Shown here piece after piece: positions 35,531 through 44,193 of a DNA stretch of 64,000 nt; the stretch's first letter is position 1; each line of letters starts with the position of its first letter. The stretch is taken from positions 1 to 64,000 of the forward strand of contig NZ_RRYH01000011.1 of the NCBI RefSeq assembly GCF_004010155.1, in the 5' to 3' direction. The notes beneath the pieces are model-generated. The model was not told the origin of the DNA. It was given only the letters and a program-made list of their open reading frames with translations, and ran no database searches. This DNA comes from Solirhodobacter olei (GTDB taxonomy: Bacteria; Pseudomonadota; Alphaproteobacteria; Rhodobacterales; Rhodobacteraceae). Both the position numbers and the translations under genes were made by a program.

Positions 35531-37483
35531 ATGTCACGCGCCAGCAGACTTGTCCCCGCCGCCCTCGCCCTTGTCGTGCTCGCGGCGCCCGTCGCGGTGC
35601 GGGCCGATCCCGAGACCCGCGCCATGGCGGAGGCGCAGAAGCTGGCCGACCAGCAGAAATGGGATGCCGCCACCGCAGCCGCGCGCGGGGCGGGCGGGAT
35701 GGGCCGGGCGGTGATCGAATGGGAACGGCTGCGGGCGGGCGCGGGGGATTTTTCCGAATACGGCGCCTTCCTTCAGCGGCATCCCGACTGGCCGGGCCTT
35801 GGCCTGCTGCGCTATAAGGGCGAGGGGGCGATCAAGAACACGACGCCGCCCACGGACATCATCGCCTATTTCGCCGGCCACGCGCCGCGCACGTCGGATG
35901 GCTCTCTGGCCTACCAGCGCGCGCTGGCCGAGCTTGGCAAGACCCACGAGGCGGAGGCGGAGGCGCGCCGCGCCTGGCTATCGCTTTCCTACGACAAGTC
36001 GGCGCAGGCGGAGGAGCTGAAGCGCTACGCGCGGCTTCTCGCCCCCGACAACGACCGGCGTCTCGAGCGGCTGCTGTGGCGCGGGCAGACCACGGAAGCG
36101 ACGCGGATGCTGCCCTATGCGAGCGCGGGCGCCGTGGCGCTGGCCAAGGCGCGGATCGCGCTGCAGACCGGCCGCGAGAATGGCCTGAACGACCTGATCC
36201 GCGCGGTGCCGAAGGCGGAGGCGGATGACGCGGGGCTGGCCTTCGACCGCTTCCGCTACCGGCTGCGTCATGACAAGAACGACTGGGCGGCGCAGCTGAT
36301 GCTGGAGCGGTCGCGCTCTGCCCGGTCGCTGGGCGAGCCGTCTGCCTGGGCGCATGACCGCGCGGCGCTGGCGCGGGCGGAGATGACCAGCGGCAACCCG
36401 CACATGGCCTACCGGCTGGCCGCCGAGCATCACCTGAAGCCCGGCGCGGCCTATGCCGAGATGGAGTTCCTCGCCGGCTACATCGCGCTTCGGAAGCTGC
36501 ACGAACCGGCGCTGGCGCTGCGGCATTTCCGGGCGCTGGCGGCAGCCGTGACCACCCCGATCAGTTCCGCCCGCGCGGCCTATTGGGAGGGCCGGGCCGA
36601 GGATGCCCTGGGCAAGACCACCTCGGCGCGCGACGACTACCTGCTGGGCGCGCGCTACCAGACGGCGTTCTACGGCCTGCTTTCGGCCGAGAAGGCGGGG
36701 CTGGCGCTCGACCCCGCGCTGCTGGCGCGGCCCAACTATCCGGACTGGCGGCACGCGAGCTTTCTGCATTCGCCGCTGATCCATGTGGCGCTGCTTCTGG
36801 ACGAGGCGGGCGACCACAAGGTGGCGCGGCACTTCTTCCTGCAGGCGGCCGAGCGGCTGAAGACGGAGGAGCTTGGCCCCTTCGCCGATTTCGCCATGGC
36901 CCATGACGATCCCGATATCGCCGTGCTGGCGGCCAAGCTTGCCGCCGGGCGCGGCGTGATCCTGCCGCGCGCCTATTTCCCGGTCACCCGGCTGGCGCGG
37001 GCGGACCTGCCGATCTCGGCCGATCTCGCGCTGGCCATCGCGCGGCGGGAAAGCGAGTTCGATGTCTCCATCGTCAGCCCGGCGGGCGCGCTGGGGCTGA
37101 TGCAGCTGATGCCGGCGACGGCGCGGAGCATGTCGCGGTCGATCGGGCTGGCCTTCGACGAGGGCCGGCTGACGACGGACGGGAGCTACAACGCCAAGAT
37201 CGGCGGCGCCTATCTCGCCAAGCTTATCGACCGGTTCGGCCCGGCGCTGACGCTGGTGGCCGCGGGCTACAACGCCGGGCCGGGGCGCGCGGCCTCCTGG
37301 GTCAGCAAGTACGGCGATCCGCGCTCTCCCGACGTCGATCCGGTCGACTGGATCGAGTCGATCCCCTACAACGAGACGCGCAACTACATCATGCGGGTGG
37401 CGGAAAGCTACGAGATCTACCGGTCCAAGCTTGCCGGGCACCCGCTGAAGATCCGCCTCATGGCTGAGCTGAAGGGTCGGTGA
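35531..37483 (+). CDS. Soluble lytic murein transglycosylase (Slt70-like)
   Basis: A 650-residue secreted enzyme that cleaves peptidoglycan. A signal peptide covers residues 1-26 (LVPAALALVVLAAPVAVRADP). A long alpha-helical superhelical region with TPR-like repeats reaches about residue 480. The C-terminal SLT domain follows, with the catalytic Glu in ARRESEFDVSIVSPAGA and GLMQLMPATA, then AGYNAGPGRAASWV and YIMRV. The start at MSRASRLV is chosen because it gives the signal peptide; the frame is open further upstream into the dapA promoter. Its 3' end overlaps the converging DMT gene by 26 bases. Confidence 0.92.
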   Translation: MSRASRLVPAALALVVLAAPVAVRADPETRAMAEAQKLADQQKWDAATAAARGAGGMGRAVIEWERLRAGAGDFSEYGAFLQRHPDWPGLGLLRYKGEGAIKNTTPPTDIIAYFAGHAPRTSDGSLAYQRALAELGKTHEAEAEARRAWLSLSYDKSAQAEELKRYARLLAPDNDRRLERLLWRGQTTEATRMLPYASAGAVALAKARIALQTGRENGLNDLIRAVPKAEADDAGLAFDRFRYRLRHDKNDWAAQLMLERSRSARSLGEPSAWAHDRAALARAEMTSGNPHMAYRLAAEHHLKPGAAYAEMEFLAGYIALRKLHEPALALRHFRALAAAVTTPISSARAAYWEGRAEDALGKTTSARDDYLLGARYQTAFYGLLSAEKAGLALDPALLARPNYPDWRHASFLHSPLIHVALLLDEAGDHKVARHFFLQAAERLKTEELGPFADFAMAHDDPDIAVLAAKLAAGRGVILPRAYFPVTRLARADLPISADLALAIARRESEFDVSIVSPAGALGLMQLMPATARSMSRSIGLAFDEGRLTTDGSYNAKIGGAYLAKLIDRFGPALTLVAAGYNAGPGRAASWVSKYGDPRSPDVDPVDWIESIPYNETRNYIMRVAESYEIYRSKLAGHPLKIRLMAELKGR

Positions 37484-38363
37484 CCACCACCGCCGGTTCA
37501 TGCTTCACCCGGGCGCGCCAGAGGGTGAAGAGCCCGGCGGAGACCACCACCACCGCCCCGATCACGGTGTTCAGCGCCACCGCGTCGCCGAAGACGCTGA
37601 CACCGATGGCCGAGGCGAAGATCAGCTGCAGGAAGGCGAAGGGCTGGATCGCCGCGACCTCTGCCACCTCGTAGGCGCGGATCATCAGGTAGTGCCCGGT
37701 GACCGCCGTGCAGCAGAGAACCGCCATCCAGATCCAGCCTTCCGTCGTCATCGGCTCCCAGAACCAGATGCCGACGAGGGTCATCGCCGCCGCCCCCGCG
37801 ACCCCGGTCCAGAAAAAGCTGACCGAGGCCGGATCCTGCCGGGCGACATAGCGCGTCAGCAGGCCGTAGAGCGAGAACATCAGCGCCGAGACCAGCGGGA
37901 TCAGTGCCAGGGGCGAGAACACCTCCACCCCCGGCGCGAGGATGATGAGGACGCCGCAGAAGCCGATGCCGATGGCGGTCCAGCGCCGCCAGCCGACCTT
38001 CTCGCCCAGCACCGGGCCGGAGAGTGCCGCGATCAGGAGCGGGTAGCAGGAAAAGACCGCGTGGCTCTGCACCAACCCGATGGCGGTGAAGGAATAGATC
38101 ATCACGCAGACTTCGAGCACGAGGAGCACGCCGCGGAAGATCTGCACCGCCGGCTGCTTCGTCGCCGCCGCGCGCCGGATGCCGCCGGGGCGGCGCATCG
38201 AGGCCACGATGACGAAGGCGGCGAAGAACCAGAACCGGATCATCACCACCATGAAGACGTTGTAATGCGAGGCGAGGTAGCGCGAGATCCCGTCCTGGCC
38301 CGCGAAGACCATGGTCGTCGCGACCATCAGGAGGATGCCCAGACGGTTGTTCTGTTCGGTCAT
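37458..38363 (-). CDS. EamA-family (DMT) transporter
   Basis: A 301-residue membrane protein with ten predicted segments in two EamA repeats. The first begins MVFAGQDGISRYLASHY and the second begins PLVSALMFSLYGLLTRYVA. Such proteins export metabolites or amino acids, but the substrate is not readable. It follows mnmD with a four-base ATGA overlap, so they share a transcript. The 26-base tail overlap with the convergent transglycosylase gene is unusual but small. Confidence 0.88.
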   Translation of the reverse strand: MTEQNNRLGILLMVATTMVFAGQDGISRYLASHYNVFMVVMIRFWFFAAFVIVASMRRPGGIRRAAATKQPAVQIFRGVLLVLEVCVMIYSFTAIGLVQSHAVFSCYPLLIAALSGPVLGEKVGWRRWTAIGIGFCGVLIILAPGVEVFSPLALIPLVSALMFSLYGLLTRYVARQDPASVSFFWTGVAGAAAMTLVGIWFWEPMTTEGWIWMAVLCCTAVTGHYLMIRAYEVAEVAAIQPFAFLQLIFASAIGVSVFGDAVALNTVIGAVVVVSAGLFTLWRARVKHEPAVVVTDPSAQP

Positions 38364-39043
38364 GTGATGTCCAGCCGGCCCACGGACATGTGCCGCTTGG
38401 CCCCATGTCCCTTCAGCCGCTCTACCCGAAATCCCGCCGCCTGCAAGCCCCTGCGGACGAAGCCCGCCGCCGTATAGGTTGCAAAGCTGCCGCCCGGGGT
38501 GGTGTGGCGGGCGACCTCGTCCAGGACTTCGGGCGACCAGAGTTCCGGGTTCTTGGCGGGCGCGAAGCCGTCGAGGAACCAGGCGTCGGCGCGCCCGCCC
38601 CAGCCCGGCAGCGTTTCGCGCGCGTCGCCGAGCACAACCTCCACCTCCATCGTGCCGAGGCTGAGGCGTGTCCTGCCCTCCTCCCACTGGGCGAGGAAGG
38701 GCACGGCCTGGGCCTCGGCCTCGGGGAAGGCCCGCAGCGCGCGTGCGATGTCGGGGGCGGCCATCGGGAAGGCCTCGAAACTGGTGTAGCGGAGGCGGCC
38801 CGGGGTGCCCGCGGCCTTCCAGGCGATGAGTGTCGCCAGCATGTTGAGGCCGGTTCCGAAGCCGAGCTCGGCGATGTGGAAGCCATCGCGGAACCGCTCC
38901 GGCAGGCCATTTCCGGCGAGGAAGGTGTGGCGCGTCTCCTCCAGCCCGTTGCCGAGGGAGAAATACGGATCGTCGAAGCGGGCGGACACCGGGGTGGTGC
39001 CGTCGCGCCATGTCAGCTCGGCTCTCTGGTTCTCGTCTGTCAT
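38360..39043 (-). CDS. mnmD: MnmD-type tRNA methyltransferase (MnmC N-terminal half)
   Basis: A 227-residue SAM-dependent methyltransferase of the MnmC2/DUF752 type. It has FHIAELGFGTGLNMLATLIAW as the SAM motif, the DAWFLDGFAPAKNPELWSPE active-site block and GSFATYTAAGFVRRGL. It methylates 5-aminomethyl uridine at the wobble position. In E. coli it is fused to an FAD oxidoreductase (MnmC). Here that partner is a separate gene on the opposite strand 44 bases away. The start is at MTDENQRAEL. Confidence 0.88.
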   Translation of the reverse strand: MTDENQRAELTWRDGTTPVSARFDDPYFSLGNGLEETRHTFLAGNGLPERFRDGFHIAELGFGTGLNMLATLIAWKAAGTPGRLRYTSFEAFPMAAPDIARALRAFPEAEAQAVPFLAQWEEGRTRLSLGTMEVEVVLGDARETLPGWGGRADAWFLDGFAPAKNPELWSPEVLDEVARHTTPGGSFATYTAAGFVRRGLQAAGFRVERLKGHGAKRHMSVGRLDIT

Positions 39044-39087
39044 CTGGCCTAAGTCCCGGGGCGCGACAATGCGGAAGGGCGCAGGCG

Positions 39088-40137
39088 ATGGCAACGGCCG
39101 ATGTGACGGTGATGGGGGGCGGGATCTTCGGGCTGTCTGTCGCCTATGCCTGCCTGCGCAAGGGCGCGACCGTCCGGCTGATCGAGGCGCGGGCGATCGG
39201 CGCGGGATCGAGCGGCGGGCTGGTCGGCGCGCTGGCGCCGCATGTGCCGGACCAGTGGAACGAGAAGAAGGCGTTTCAGCTGGAAAGCCTGTTGATGGCC
39301 GAGGGGTATTGGCGGGAGATCGAGCGACTTTCCGGCCTTTCGGCGGGATATGCGCGGACGGGGCGGCTGCAGCCGCTGGCCGACGCCAAGGCCGTCGCGC
39401 TGGCAGAGGCGCGGGCAGAGAGCGCGCGGGAGATCTGGGGCGACCGTGCCGTCTGGCGGGTGGCCGAGGCGGCGGCCTTCCCGGGCTGGGCGCCGGAGGG
39501 CGGAACTGGGCTTGTCGTCCACGACACGCTGAGCGCACGGATGCACCCCCAGCGCGCGGCGGCGGCGCTGGCGGCGGCGATCGAGGCCCTGGGGGGCGAG
39601 ATCGTCCTTGGGCCGGGTCGGGCCGAGGGGGCCGTGGTCTGGGCCACCGGGCATGAGGGTCTGGCGGAGCTGTCCCGCGCCCTCGGGCGCGAGGTCGGGA
39701 ACGGGGTGAAGGGTCAGTCGCTGAGCCTGCGGTACGAGGCCGGGGCGCTGCCGCAGCTTTTCGCGGGCGGGCTGCATGTGGTGCCGCACGCCGATGGGAC
39801 GGTGGCGATCGGATCGACCAGCGAGCGGGTCTTCACGGCGGCGGACACGGTGGACGGGCAGCTTGATGATCTGCACGCCCGGGCGGTGGCGGCGGTGCCG
39901 GCGCTTGCCGGGGCGGAGGTCGTCGCGCGCTGGGCCGGCGTGCGGCCGCGGGCGGCGAGCCGGGCGCCGATGCTGGGGCCCTGGCCCGGGCGGGCGGGGC
40001 ATTACGTCGCCAATGGCGGCTTCAAGATCGGCTTCGGGGTGGCGCCCATGGTCGGCGAGGTGATGGCGGCGCTGGTGCTGGCGGGCCAGGACCGGATCCC
40101 CGAGGGGTTCCGGGTGGAGGCGAGCCTGGAACGGTGA
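39088..40137 (+). CDS. FAD-dependent oxidoreductase, probable MnmC C-terminal half
   Basis: A 349-residue DAO-family flavoprotein: VTVMGGGIFGLSVAYACLRKG binds FAD, GSSGGLVGALAPHVPDQWNEKK is the MnmC1-like region (compare GASGNRQGALYP in E. coli MnmC), and GVRPRAASRAPMLGP lies near the end. In MnmC the equivalent domain removes the carboxymethyl group before methylation. The divergent pairing with mnmD supports the same role. It could instead be a general amine oxidase. The start is at MATADVTVMGGG. Confidence 0.75.
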   Translation: MATADVTVMGGGIFGLSVAYACLRKGATVRLIEARAIGAGSSGGLVGALAPHVPDQWNEKKAFQLESLLMAEGYWREIERLSGLSAGYARTGRLQPLADAKAVALAEARAESAREIWGDRAVWRVAEAAAFPGWAPEGGTGLVVHDTLSARMHPQRAAAALAAAIEALGGEIVLGPGRAEGAVVWATGHEGLAELSRALGREVGNGVKGQSLSLRYEAGALPQLFAGGLHVVPHADGTVAIGSTSERVFTAADTVDGQLDDLHARAVAAVPALAGAEVVARWAGVRPRAASRAPMLGPWPGRAGHYVANGGFKIGFGVAPMVGEVMAALVLAGQDRIPEGFRVEASLER

Positions 40138-40149
40138 GGTGCGCGGGAA

Positions 40150-40175
40150 GGTGCGCAATGAATGCGCACCCTACG
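40150..40175. repeat. Palindromic repeat, full copy 2
   Basis: Identical over 26 bases to the copy at 32347-32372, in the same orientation: stem GGTGCGCA/TGCGCACC with ATGAA loop, then CTACG. It sits 12 bases after the stop of the flavoprotein gene and before the stop of the antisense glycosyltransferase, so it may also act as a terminator hairpin. Confidence 0.8.
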
Positions 40176-40194
40176 GGGTGGGCCCGGTTCGGGG

Positions 40195-41157
40195 CTAGCC
40201 CAGCGCGAGGACGCGCTCGGGTTTCATACGGCCGCGCAGCAGGTCCGCCATGGCGAGGAAGTTGCCCTTGAGACGGCCCCGGCGGTCGACCCAGGGCTCG
40301 GGCCGGGCGGCGCGCAGCAGGTTGGCGGCGATGTTGCGCGCCATCAGGCGAAGGGCGCGCCGGGGGCTCATCGTGCCCTTGCCGATCAGGTAAAGGGGAT
40401 TGGCGATCTGCGAGTAGCCGAGCCTGAGCCCGCTCTGCCGCCCGGTCTTGGTGCCGAGATGCACCCCCGCCAGCGCAGGCGAGCGCAGGATGCGGCCGTG
40501 GCTGGCAAGCCGGCGCGAGAAGTCCACGTCCTCCAGCCATGCGTAGAGCGGCAGCCGCTCGTCGAAGCGCAGCGCGTTCGCCAGCACCGGCCGGGCGCGA
40601 ATGGCCATGTTGCAGCCGTAGCCGTTATAGGCCTCCTCCGCCGCCGAGGCCGCGTCGCCCAGCGCGGCGCCGAGACGGGCGCGGCCCTGCGCGAAATCGA
40701 AGCCCGGGCCGCAGATGCCGTCCGCCAGCACCTTGCCGGTGATCATGGCGACGTCGGGCCGGGCCTCGAAAAGCCGCATGAGCTGCTCGAGGTAATCCGG
40801 CGCCATCAGGAAATCGTCGTCGATCATCATCAGGATGTCGTTCGGCCCCAGCACCTCCAGCGCGCGGTTGCGTTGGGCGCAGAGGCCCTTCGGCCCGTTC
40901 ACCACGAGGCAGGGCCAGGGCAGCGGCGCCAGCTGGCCGGGCTCGCAATCCTCGGCCTCGGCGACGGAGATCACCATCATGTCGGGCTTGCGGCTCTGCC
41001 GCGCGAGATCCTCCAGCGTCTGGGCGAGGATCTTCGGGCGCCCTGTCGTCGCAATGGCCAGAACCAGCCGCAATTTCGCCAGATTTTCCTGTTGCTCTGA
41101 TCCTGTGATCGAGGCCGGAGGTTTCTTCCCGTGCGAGCCATGCAAGCCCATAGCCAT
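40195..41157 (-). CDS. Glycosyltransferase family 2
   Basis: A 320-residue GT-A transferase. It has VLAIATTGRPKILAQTLEDL at the nucleotide-sugar site, MMIDDDFLMAPDYLEQL with the metal-binding DxD-like acids, and LYAWLEDVDFSRRLASHG as the acceptor-side acidic motif (ED). It probably adds a sugar to the exopolysaccharide repeat unit on the cytoplasmic face. The start is at 41157 (MAMGLHGSHGKK) or two codons later. It overlaps a small divergent frame at its 5' end. First gene of the EPS region from the left. Confidence 0.88.
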   Translation of the reverse strand: MAMGLHGSHGKKPPASITGSEQQENLAKLRLVLAIATTGRPKILAQTLEDLARQSRKPDMMVISVAEAEDCEPGQLAPLPWPCLVVNGPKGLCAQRNRALEVLGPNDILMMIDDDFLMAPDYLEQLMRLFEARPDVAMITGKVLADGICGPGFDFAQGRARLGAALGDAASAAEEAYNGYGCNMAIRARPVLANALRFDERLPLYAWLEDVDFSRRLASHGRILRSPALAGVHLGTKTGRQSGLRLGYSQIANPLYLIGKGTMSPRRALRLMARNIAANLLRAARPEPWVDRRGRLKGNFLAMADLLRGRMKPERVLALG

Positions 41158-41328
41158 CAGAGCCTGCCCGCCTTTGGGGCGGTGCCGCGCGAGCGGCCGG
41201 TAGCGCAGTCGGGCCCGGTACTGGGCTGGCTGGAGGCGCGTCATCCCGCGACGATCCGTCTCGCGGTCGTGCTGGGCTGCACCGCCTTCTGGGCGTCGGT
41301 CGCTCTGTCCATCGTCCACGTCCTCTGA
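41131..41328 (+). CDS. Possible small single-span membrane protein
   Basis: A 65-residue frame with a GTG start and GGAGG nine bases before it. The N-terminal half is polar; the C-terminal half has one hydrophobic segment (RLAVVLGCTAFWASVALSIV) ending HVL. The composition looks like a real small membrane protein. It overlaps the start of the antisense glycosyltransferase by 27 bases, which argues against both starts being exactly right. I rate it about even. Confidence 0.45.
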   Translation: MRAMQAHSHQSLPAFGAVPRERPVAQSGPVLGWLEARHPATIRLAVVLGCTAFWASVALSIVHVL

Positions 41329-41340
41329 GATCCTTCCGGT

Positions 41341-42072
41341 CTAGCGAGCCCCGTCGCGCTTCAGCACGACCAGGGCGGTTTTCACGATGATCCCGAGATC
41401 CCTGGCGAAGCTGCGGCTCCGGACATATTCCACATCCAGCGCGACACGTTCGGCATAGGTCGTGTTGCTGCGGCCGGAGACCTGCCAGAGCCCGGTCAGG
41501 CCCGGCGGGCCGGCAAGGTATTCCGCCAGATGTACGCCGTAATGCACAAGCTCGTCCGCCACCACCGGGCGGGGGCCGACCATCGACATCTCTCCGCGGA
41601 GCACGTTCCAGAACTGCGGCAGCTCATCGAGGCTGGTGCGGCGCAGTAAAGCGCCGAGGCGGGAAACGCGGGGATCGCGGCTCAGCTTGTGCTGGGCCTG
41701 CCATTCGGCGCGGGCGGCCGGATCGCTTGCGAGGATCTCGCGCAGCATCCGGTCAGCGTCGACCGCCATCGTGCGGAATTTCAGGCAGCGAAAGCGGCGG
41801 CCGCCCTGGCCGATACGCTCATGCCCGAAGAGAACCGGGCCCCCCTCGGTGAACAAGATGAGCGCGGCGATGGCCAGAAGCACCGGCGCGAAGAAGACCA
41901 GACCGGCCAGCCCCGCGAGCCGGTCGAAGGCGACCTTCGACCACGGCAGCGACGGCGCGGCAACCGGAGCGCGCCCAACTGCGCCACGTTCCGGCAGAAG
42001 CCCCTCCGCCGCGATCGGCGTGGGACTGACGAGGCTGAGCTCTTGGCCCTTTCTCGTGATCTGAAGAAACAT
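41341..42072 (-). CDS. exoY: ExoY-type undecaprenyl-phosphate sugar transferase
   Basis: A 243-residue bacterial sugar transferase that starts polysaccharide repeat units on the lipid carrier. One membrane segment (LAGLAGLVFFAPVLLAIAALI) is followed by the catalytic block with GHERIGQGGRRF, KFRTM, SLDELPQFWNVLRGE, MSMVGPRPV and GLTGLWQVSGRSNTTY. The short N-terminus, with one helix instead of five, makes it ExoY-like and not WbaP-like. The start at MFLQITRKGQE is preferred (GGGGG upstream). A GTG 17 codons upstream is possible. It diverges from the flippase gene. Confidence 0.92.
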   Translation of the reverse strand: MFLQITRKGQELSLVSPTPIAAEGLLPERGAVGRAPVAAPSLPWSKVAFDRLAGLAGLVFFAPVLLAIAALILFTEGGPVLFGHERIGQGGRRFRCLKFRTMAVDADRMLREILASDPAARAEWQAQHKLSRDPRVSRLGALLRRTSLDELPQFWNVLRGEMSMVGPRPVVADELVHYGVHLAEYLAGPPGLTGLWQVSGRSNTTYAERVALDVEYVRSRSFARDLGIIVKTALVVLKRDGAR

Positions 42073-42398
42073 CGGTTGGCCCCCAAGAGGTTGAATGCCA
42101 AGCCGAATCATACCCAAGGCCACCTCTACGGCAGGCCGGGCCCGTCACGTGAGCCTTTTGTGCTTGATTGTGTGTTTCCAGGCGCGAAACGAACGTCAGG
42201 ACAGGATTTCGCCACATTTCAACACATTGATAACCTTAATTTTTCTTAATTGGTCCCGGTGGCAGCCCGCCAGCCCCGCCCGGGACCGCCCGAAATTGGC
42301 GATTGCCAGAACCGCCCCAATGGCCCACTTCCAATGCAATCACCCGCGCACGGGGGCACGGGGGCCCGATTGCATATGCAGGGAGCCAAGGCGCCACC
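42073..42398. promoter_or_regulatory. Divergent promoter region between exoY and flippase
   Basis: About 325 bases without a gene. The middle part (about 42225-42250) is unusually AT-rich for this genome and contains two TTAA tetramers six bases apart. It must carry the promoters for the leftward exoY unit and the rightward flippase/NRPS side. No single operator is convincing. Confidence 0.5.
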
Positions 42399-43883
42399 GT
42401 GACTGATTCTGCCAACAAACCCGGGGCCCCGCGCCTCGCCGCCACGATCGGGGGCGGCGCCTGGACCGTGGCCGAGAGGGTGATCTCGCAGGCAAGCCAG
42501 CTGATCCTGTTCGTCGTCGCGGCGCGACTGCTGTCGCCGGCGGAGTTCGGAACCTTCGCGCTGGTCTCGACCTGTGCGCTGCTGCTGCTGCGGATGTCGG
42601 AGGTCGGCTGGGCCCCCTACATTATGTCATGGCATGGCGACGAGCGGGTGCCGCGGCAGGTGCTGGGGGTGTCGATCGTTTCCGGATTGGGGGCTGGTGT
42701 GGTGGTCGCGCTGGCGGGCCTTGCCGCGCGGCAGCTGTATGCGGCCCCCGAGGTGGGCAACATGCTGCTGCTCTTCGCGGTCTGGGTGGCGCTCGCGACG
42801 GTTTCCTCGGCGCAGCAGGGGATGATGATCTGGCAGGACGGGCTGAGGGGCTCGGCCATCGCCGAGAGCGTCGGCGAGATCCTCGGGATGGCGGTGGCGG
42901 TGGCGGCGCTTTACGAGGGCCATGGCGTCTACTCCCTGGTCTATGGGCGGCTGACCTTCCAGGCCACGCATCTAGCAATCAGCTTCGTGGTCACCCGGCG
43001 GGCGCCGCTCTTCGGGATGGAGCGGGCGGAGTTCCGGTCGCTCTGCGCCTATTCGGGGCAGATCTTCTTCAGCCGCACGATCTCCGCCGTCCGGGTCTAT
43101 ATCGCGACCTTCGTGATCGGCGGGTTCCTCGGCCCGGCTCCGGTGGGCTATTACCGAGCGGCGCAGCGGCTGGTGGGCGCGGTGGCCGAGGTGATCGGCG
43201 CGCCGAGCTACGTTCTAGCCTGGTCGATGTTCCGGCAGGCGCGCGACAATCACGGGCTGCGCAGCACCGGGTTCCAGCGGCAGGCGAACCTCTATTTCAA
43301 GCTTCTGATCGCGGCGGGCGTACCGGTGTTGATCTGGACAGGGCTCATGGGGGCGGATCTGATCTCGGGCCTCCTCGGGCCGAAATGGCTTCCGGCGCTG
43401 CCGCTTATCGGTGTGCTCGCCATCGCCCGGGCGCTGGCGCTGCCCTCGGCGGCCATTGAGCCGGTCCTGTCGCTGAACGGCGAGGTGAGGCGGCTACCGG
43501 GCTTCACGCTGGTCTTCCTGGTCCTCGCCGCGGCGGCGACGGCGTTGGGGGCCCTGTTCGGGCTGATGGGCGTAGCCTGGGCGCAGGTCGCCGTCGGCCT
43601 TGCCGCGGTGGCGGCGGGCAACCGGCTGATGCGCCGCCATGGCGGGATCGACTGGCGCGAGGTGCTGCGCGAGGCGCGCATGCTTGTCGCGCCGATCCTG
43701 CTGGGCACGCTGACCATCCTCGCGCTGCGCGAGGCACCAACCTTCGCGCATCTGCCGGCGCTGGCCCGCGCGCTTGGCGTGGTGCTGCCGGCGCTGGCGG
43801 TTTATGCCGCCGCGCTGATGATCAGTGATCCCTGGCTGAAAGGGCTGGCCGCGCGACGGCTGCGGCGCTGGCGGCAGGCCTGA
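42399..43883 (+). CDS. Polysaccharide flippase (Wzx/RfbX-like)
   Basis: A 494-residue MOP-superfamily transporter with about 12-14 membrane segments. It starts IGGGAWTVAERVISQASQ and has AARLLSPAEFGTFALVS, the typical N-terminal Wzx block, followed by GYYRAAQRLVGAVAEVIGAP. It should flip lipid-linked repeat units to the periplasm. The start GTG at 42399 (VTDSANKPGAP) fits the family and follows AAGG; the frame is open 32 codons upstream. A rhamnose-rich type or exact substrate cannot be told. Confidence 0.9.
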   Translation: MTDSANKPGAPRLAATIGGGAWTVAERVISQASQLILFVVAARLLSPAEFGTFALVSTCALLLLRMSEVGWAPYIMSWHGDERVPRQVLGVSIVSGLGAGVVVALAGLAARQLYAAPEVGNMLLLFAVWVALATVSSAQQGMMIWQDGLRGSAIAESVGEILGMAVAVAALYEGHGVYSLVYGRLTFQATHLAISFVVTRRAPLFGMERAEFRSLCAYSGQIFFSRTISAVRVYIATFVIGGFLGPAPVGYYRAAQRLVGAVAEVIGAPSYVLAWSMFRQARDNHGLRSTGFQRQANLYFKLLIAAGVPVLIWTGLMGADLISGLLGPKWLPALPLIGVLAIARALALPSAAIEPVLSLNGEVRRLPGFTLVFLVLAAAATALGALFGLMGVAWAQVAVGLAAVAAGNRLMRRHGGIDWREVLREARMLVAPILLGTLTILALREAPTFAHLPALARALGVVLPALAVYAAALMISDPWLKGLAARRLRRWRQA

Positions 43884-44096
43884 TTTCTGCCATATTTCGC
43901 CGCCGGTGAGCCCAGGTCACGCCCCGAAACAATCCGTTTCCTAAAGCGTGCAAATCTCCGGATCCAGGCCATAAATCTCGTTCGATTACAGGGTGTTAGC
44001 ATTCTGTGGAAACAGTGCATGCCGGTTCGCGAACAGTCCATTAACGCCAGAATTGTGGCGGACGTTGACTTGAATCGGGCCGCGTGTGAGACGCCT

Positions 44097-44111
44097 TTAA
44101 GGGGGCGTTAA
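44097..44111. promoter_or_regulatory. CtrA-type binding site (TTAA-N7-TTAA)
   Basis: TTAA (44097-44100), seven bases GGGGGCG, TTAA (44108-44111), then CC. This matches the full CtrA consensus TTAA-N7-TTAA. It lies 89 bases before the megasynthase ATG, at a distance where it could cover a -35 region. CtrA is the known alphaproteobacterial cell-cycle/motility regulator; binding here is inference. Confidence 0.6.
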
Positions 44112-44186
44112 CCGGGCCGTGCAGGCGACTGCAGGGCCTTGGGCGGGAAGGCGGCAAGGTCCGGGGGGATCGCGCGGCCTCTCGCC

Positions 44187-44193
44187 AGGAGGG
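44187..44193 (+). promoter_or_regulatory. Strong ribosome binding site for the megasynthase
   Basis: AGGAGGG is followed by six bases and the ATG at 44200. It is the reason for choosing that start over the GTG at 44119 and the ATG at 44218. Confidence 0.75.

Noticed and set aside
42236-42249. Two TTAA tetramers between exoY and the flippase as a second CtrA site
   Set aside because: The spacer is six bases, not seven, and the stretch is a plain AT-rich run. It is not counted as a site.
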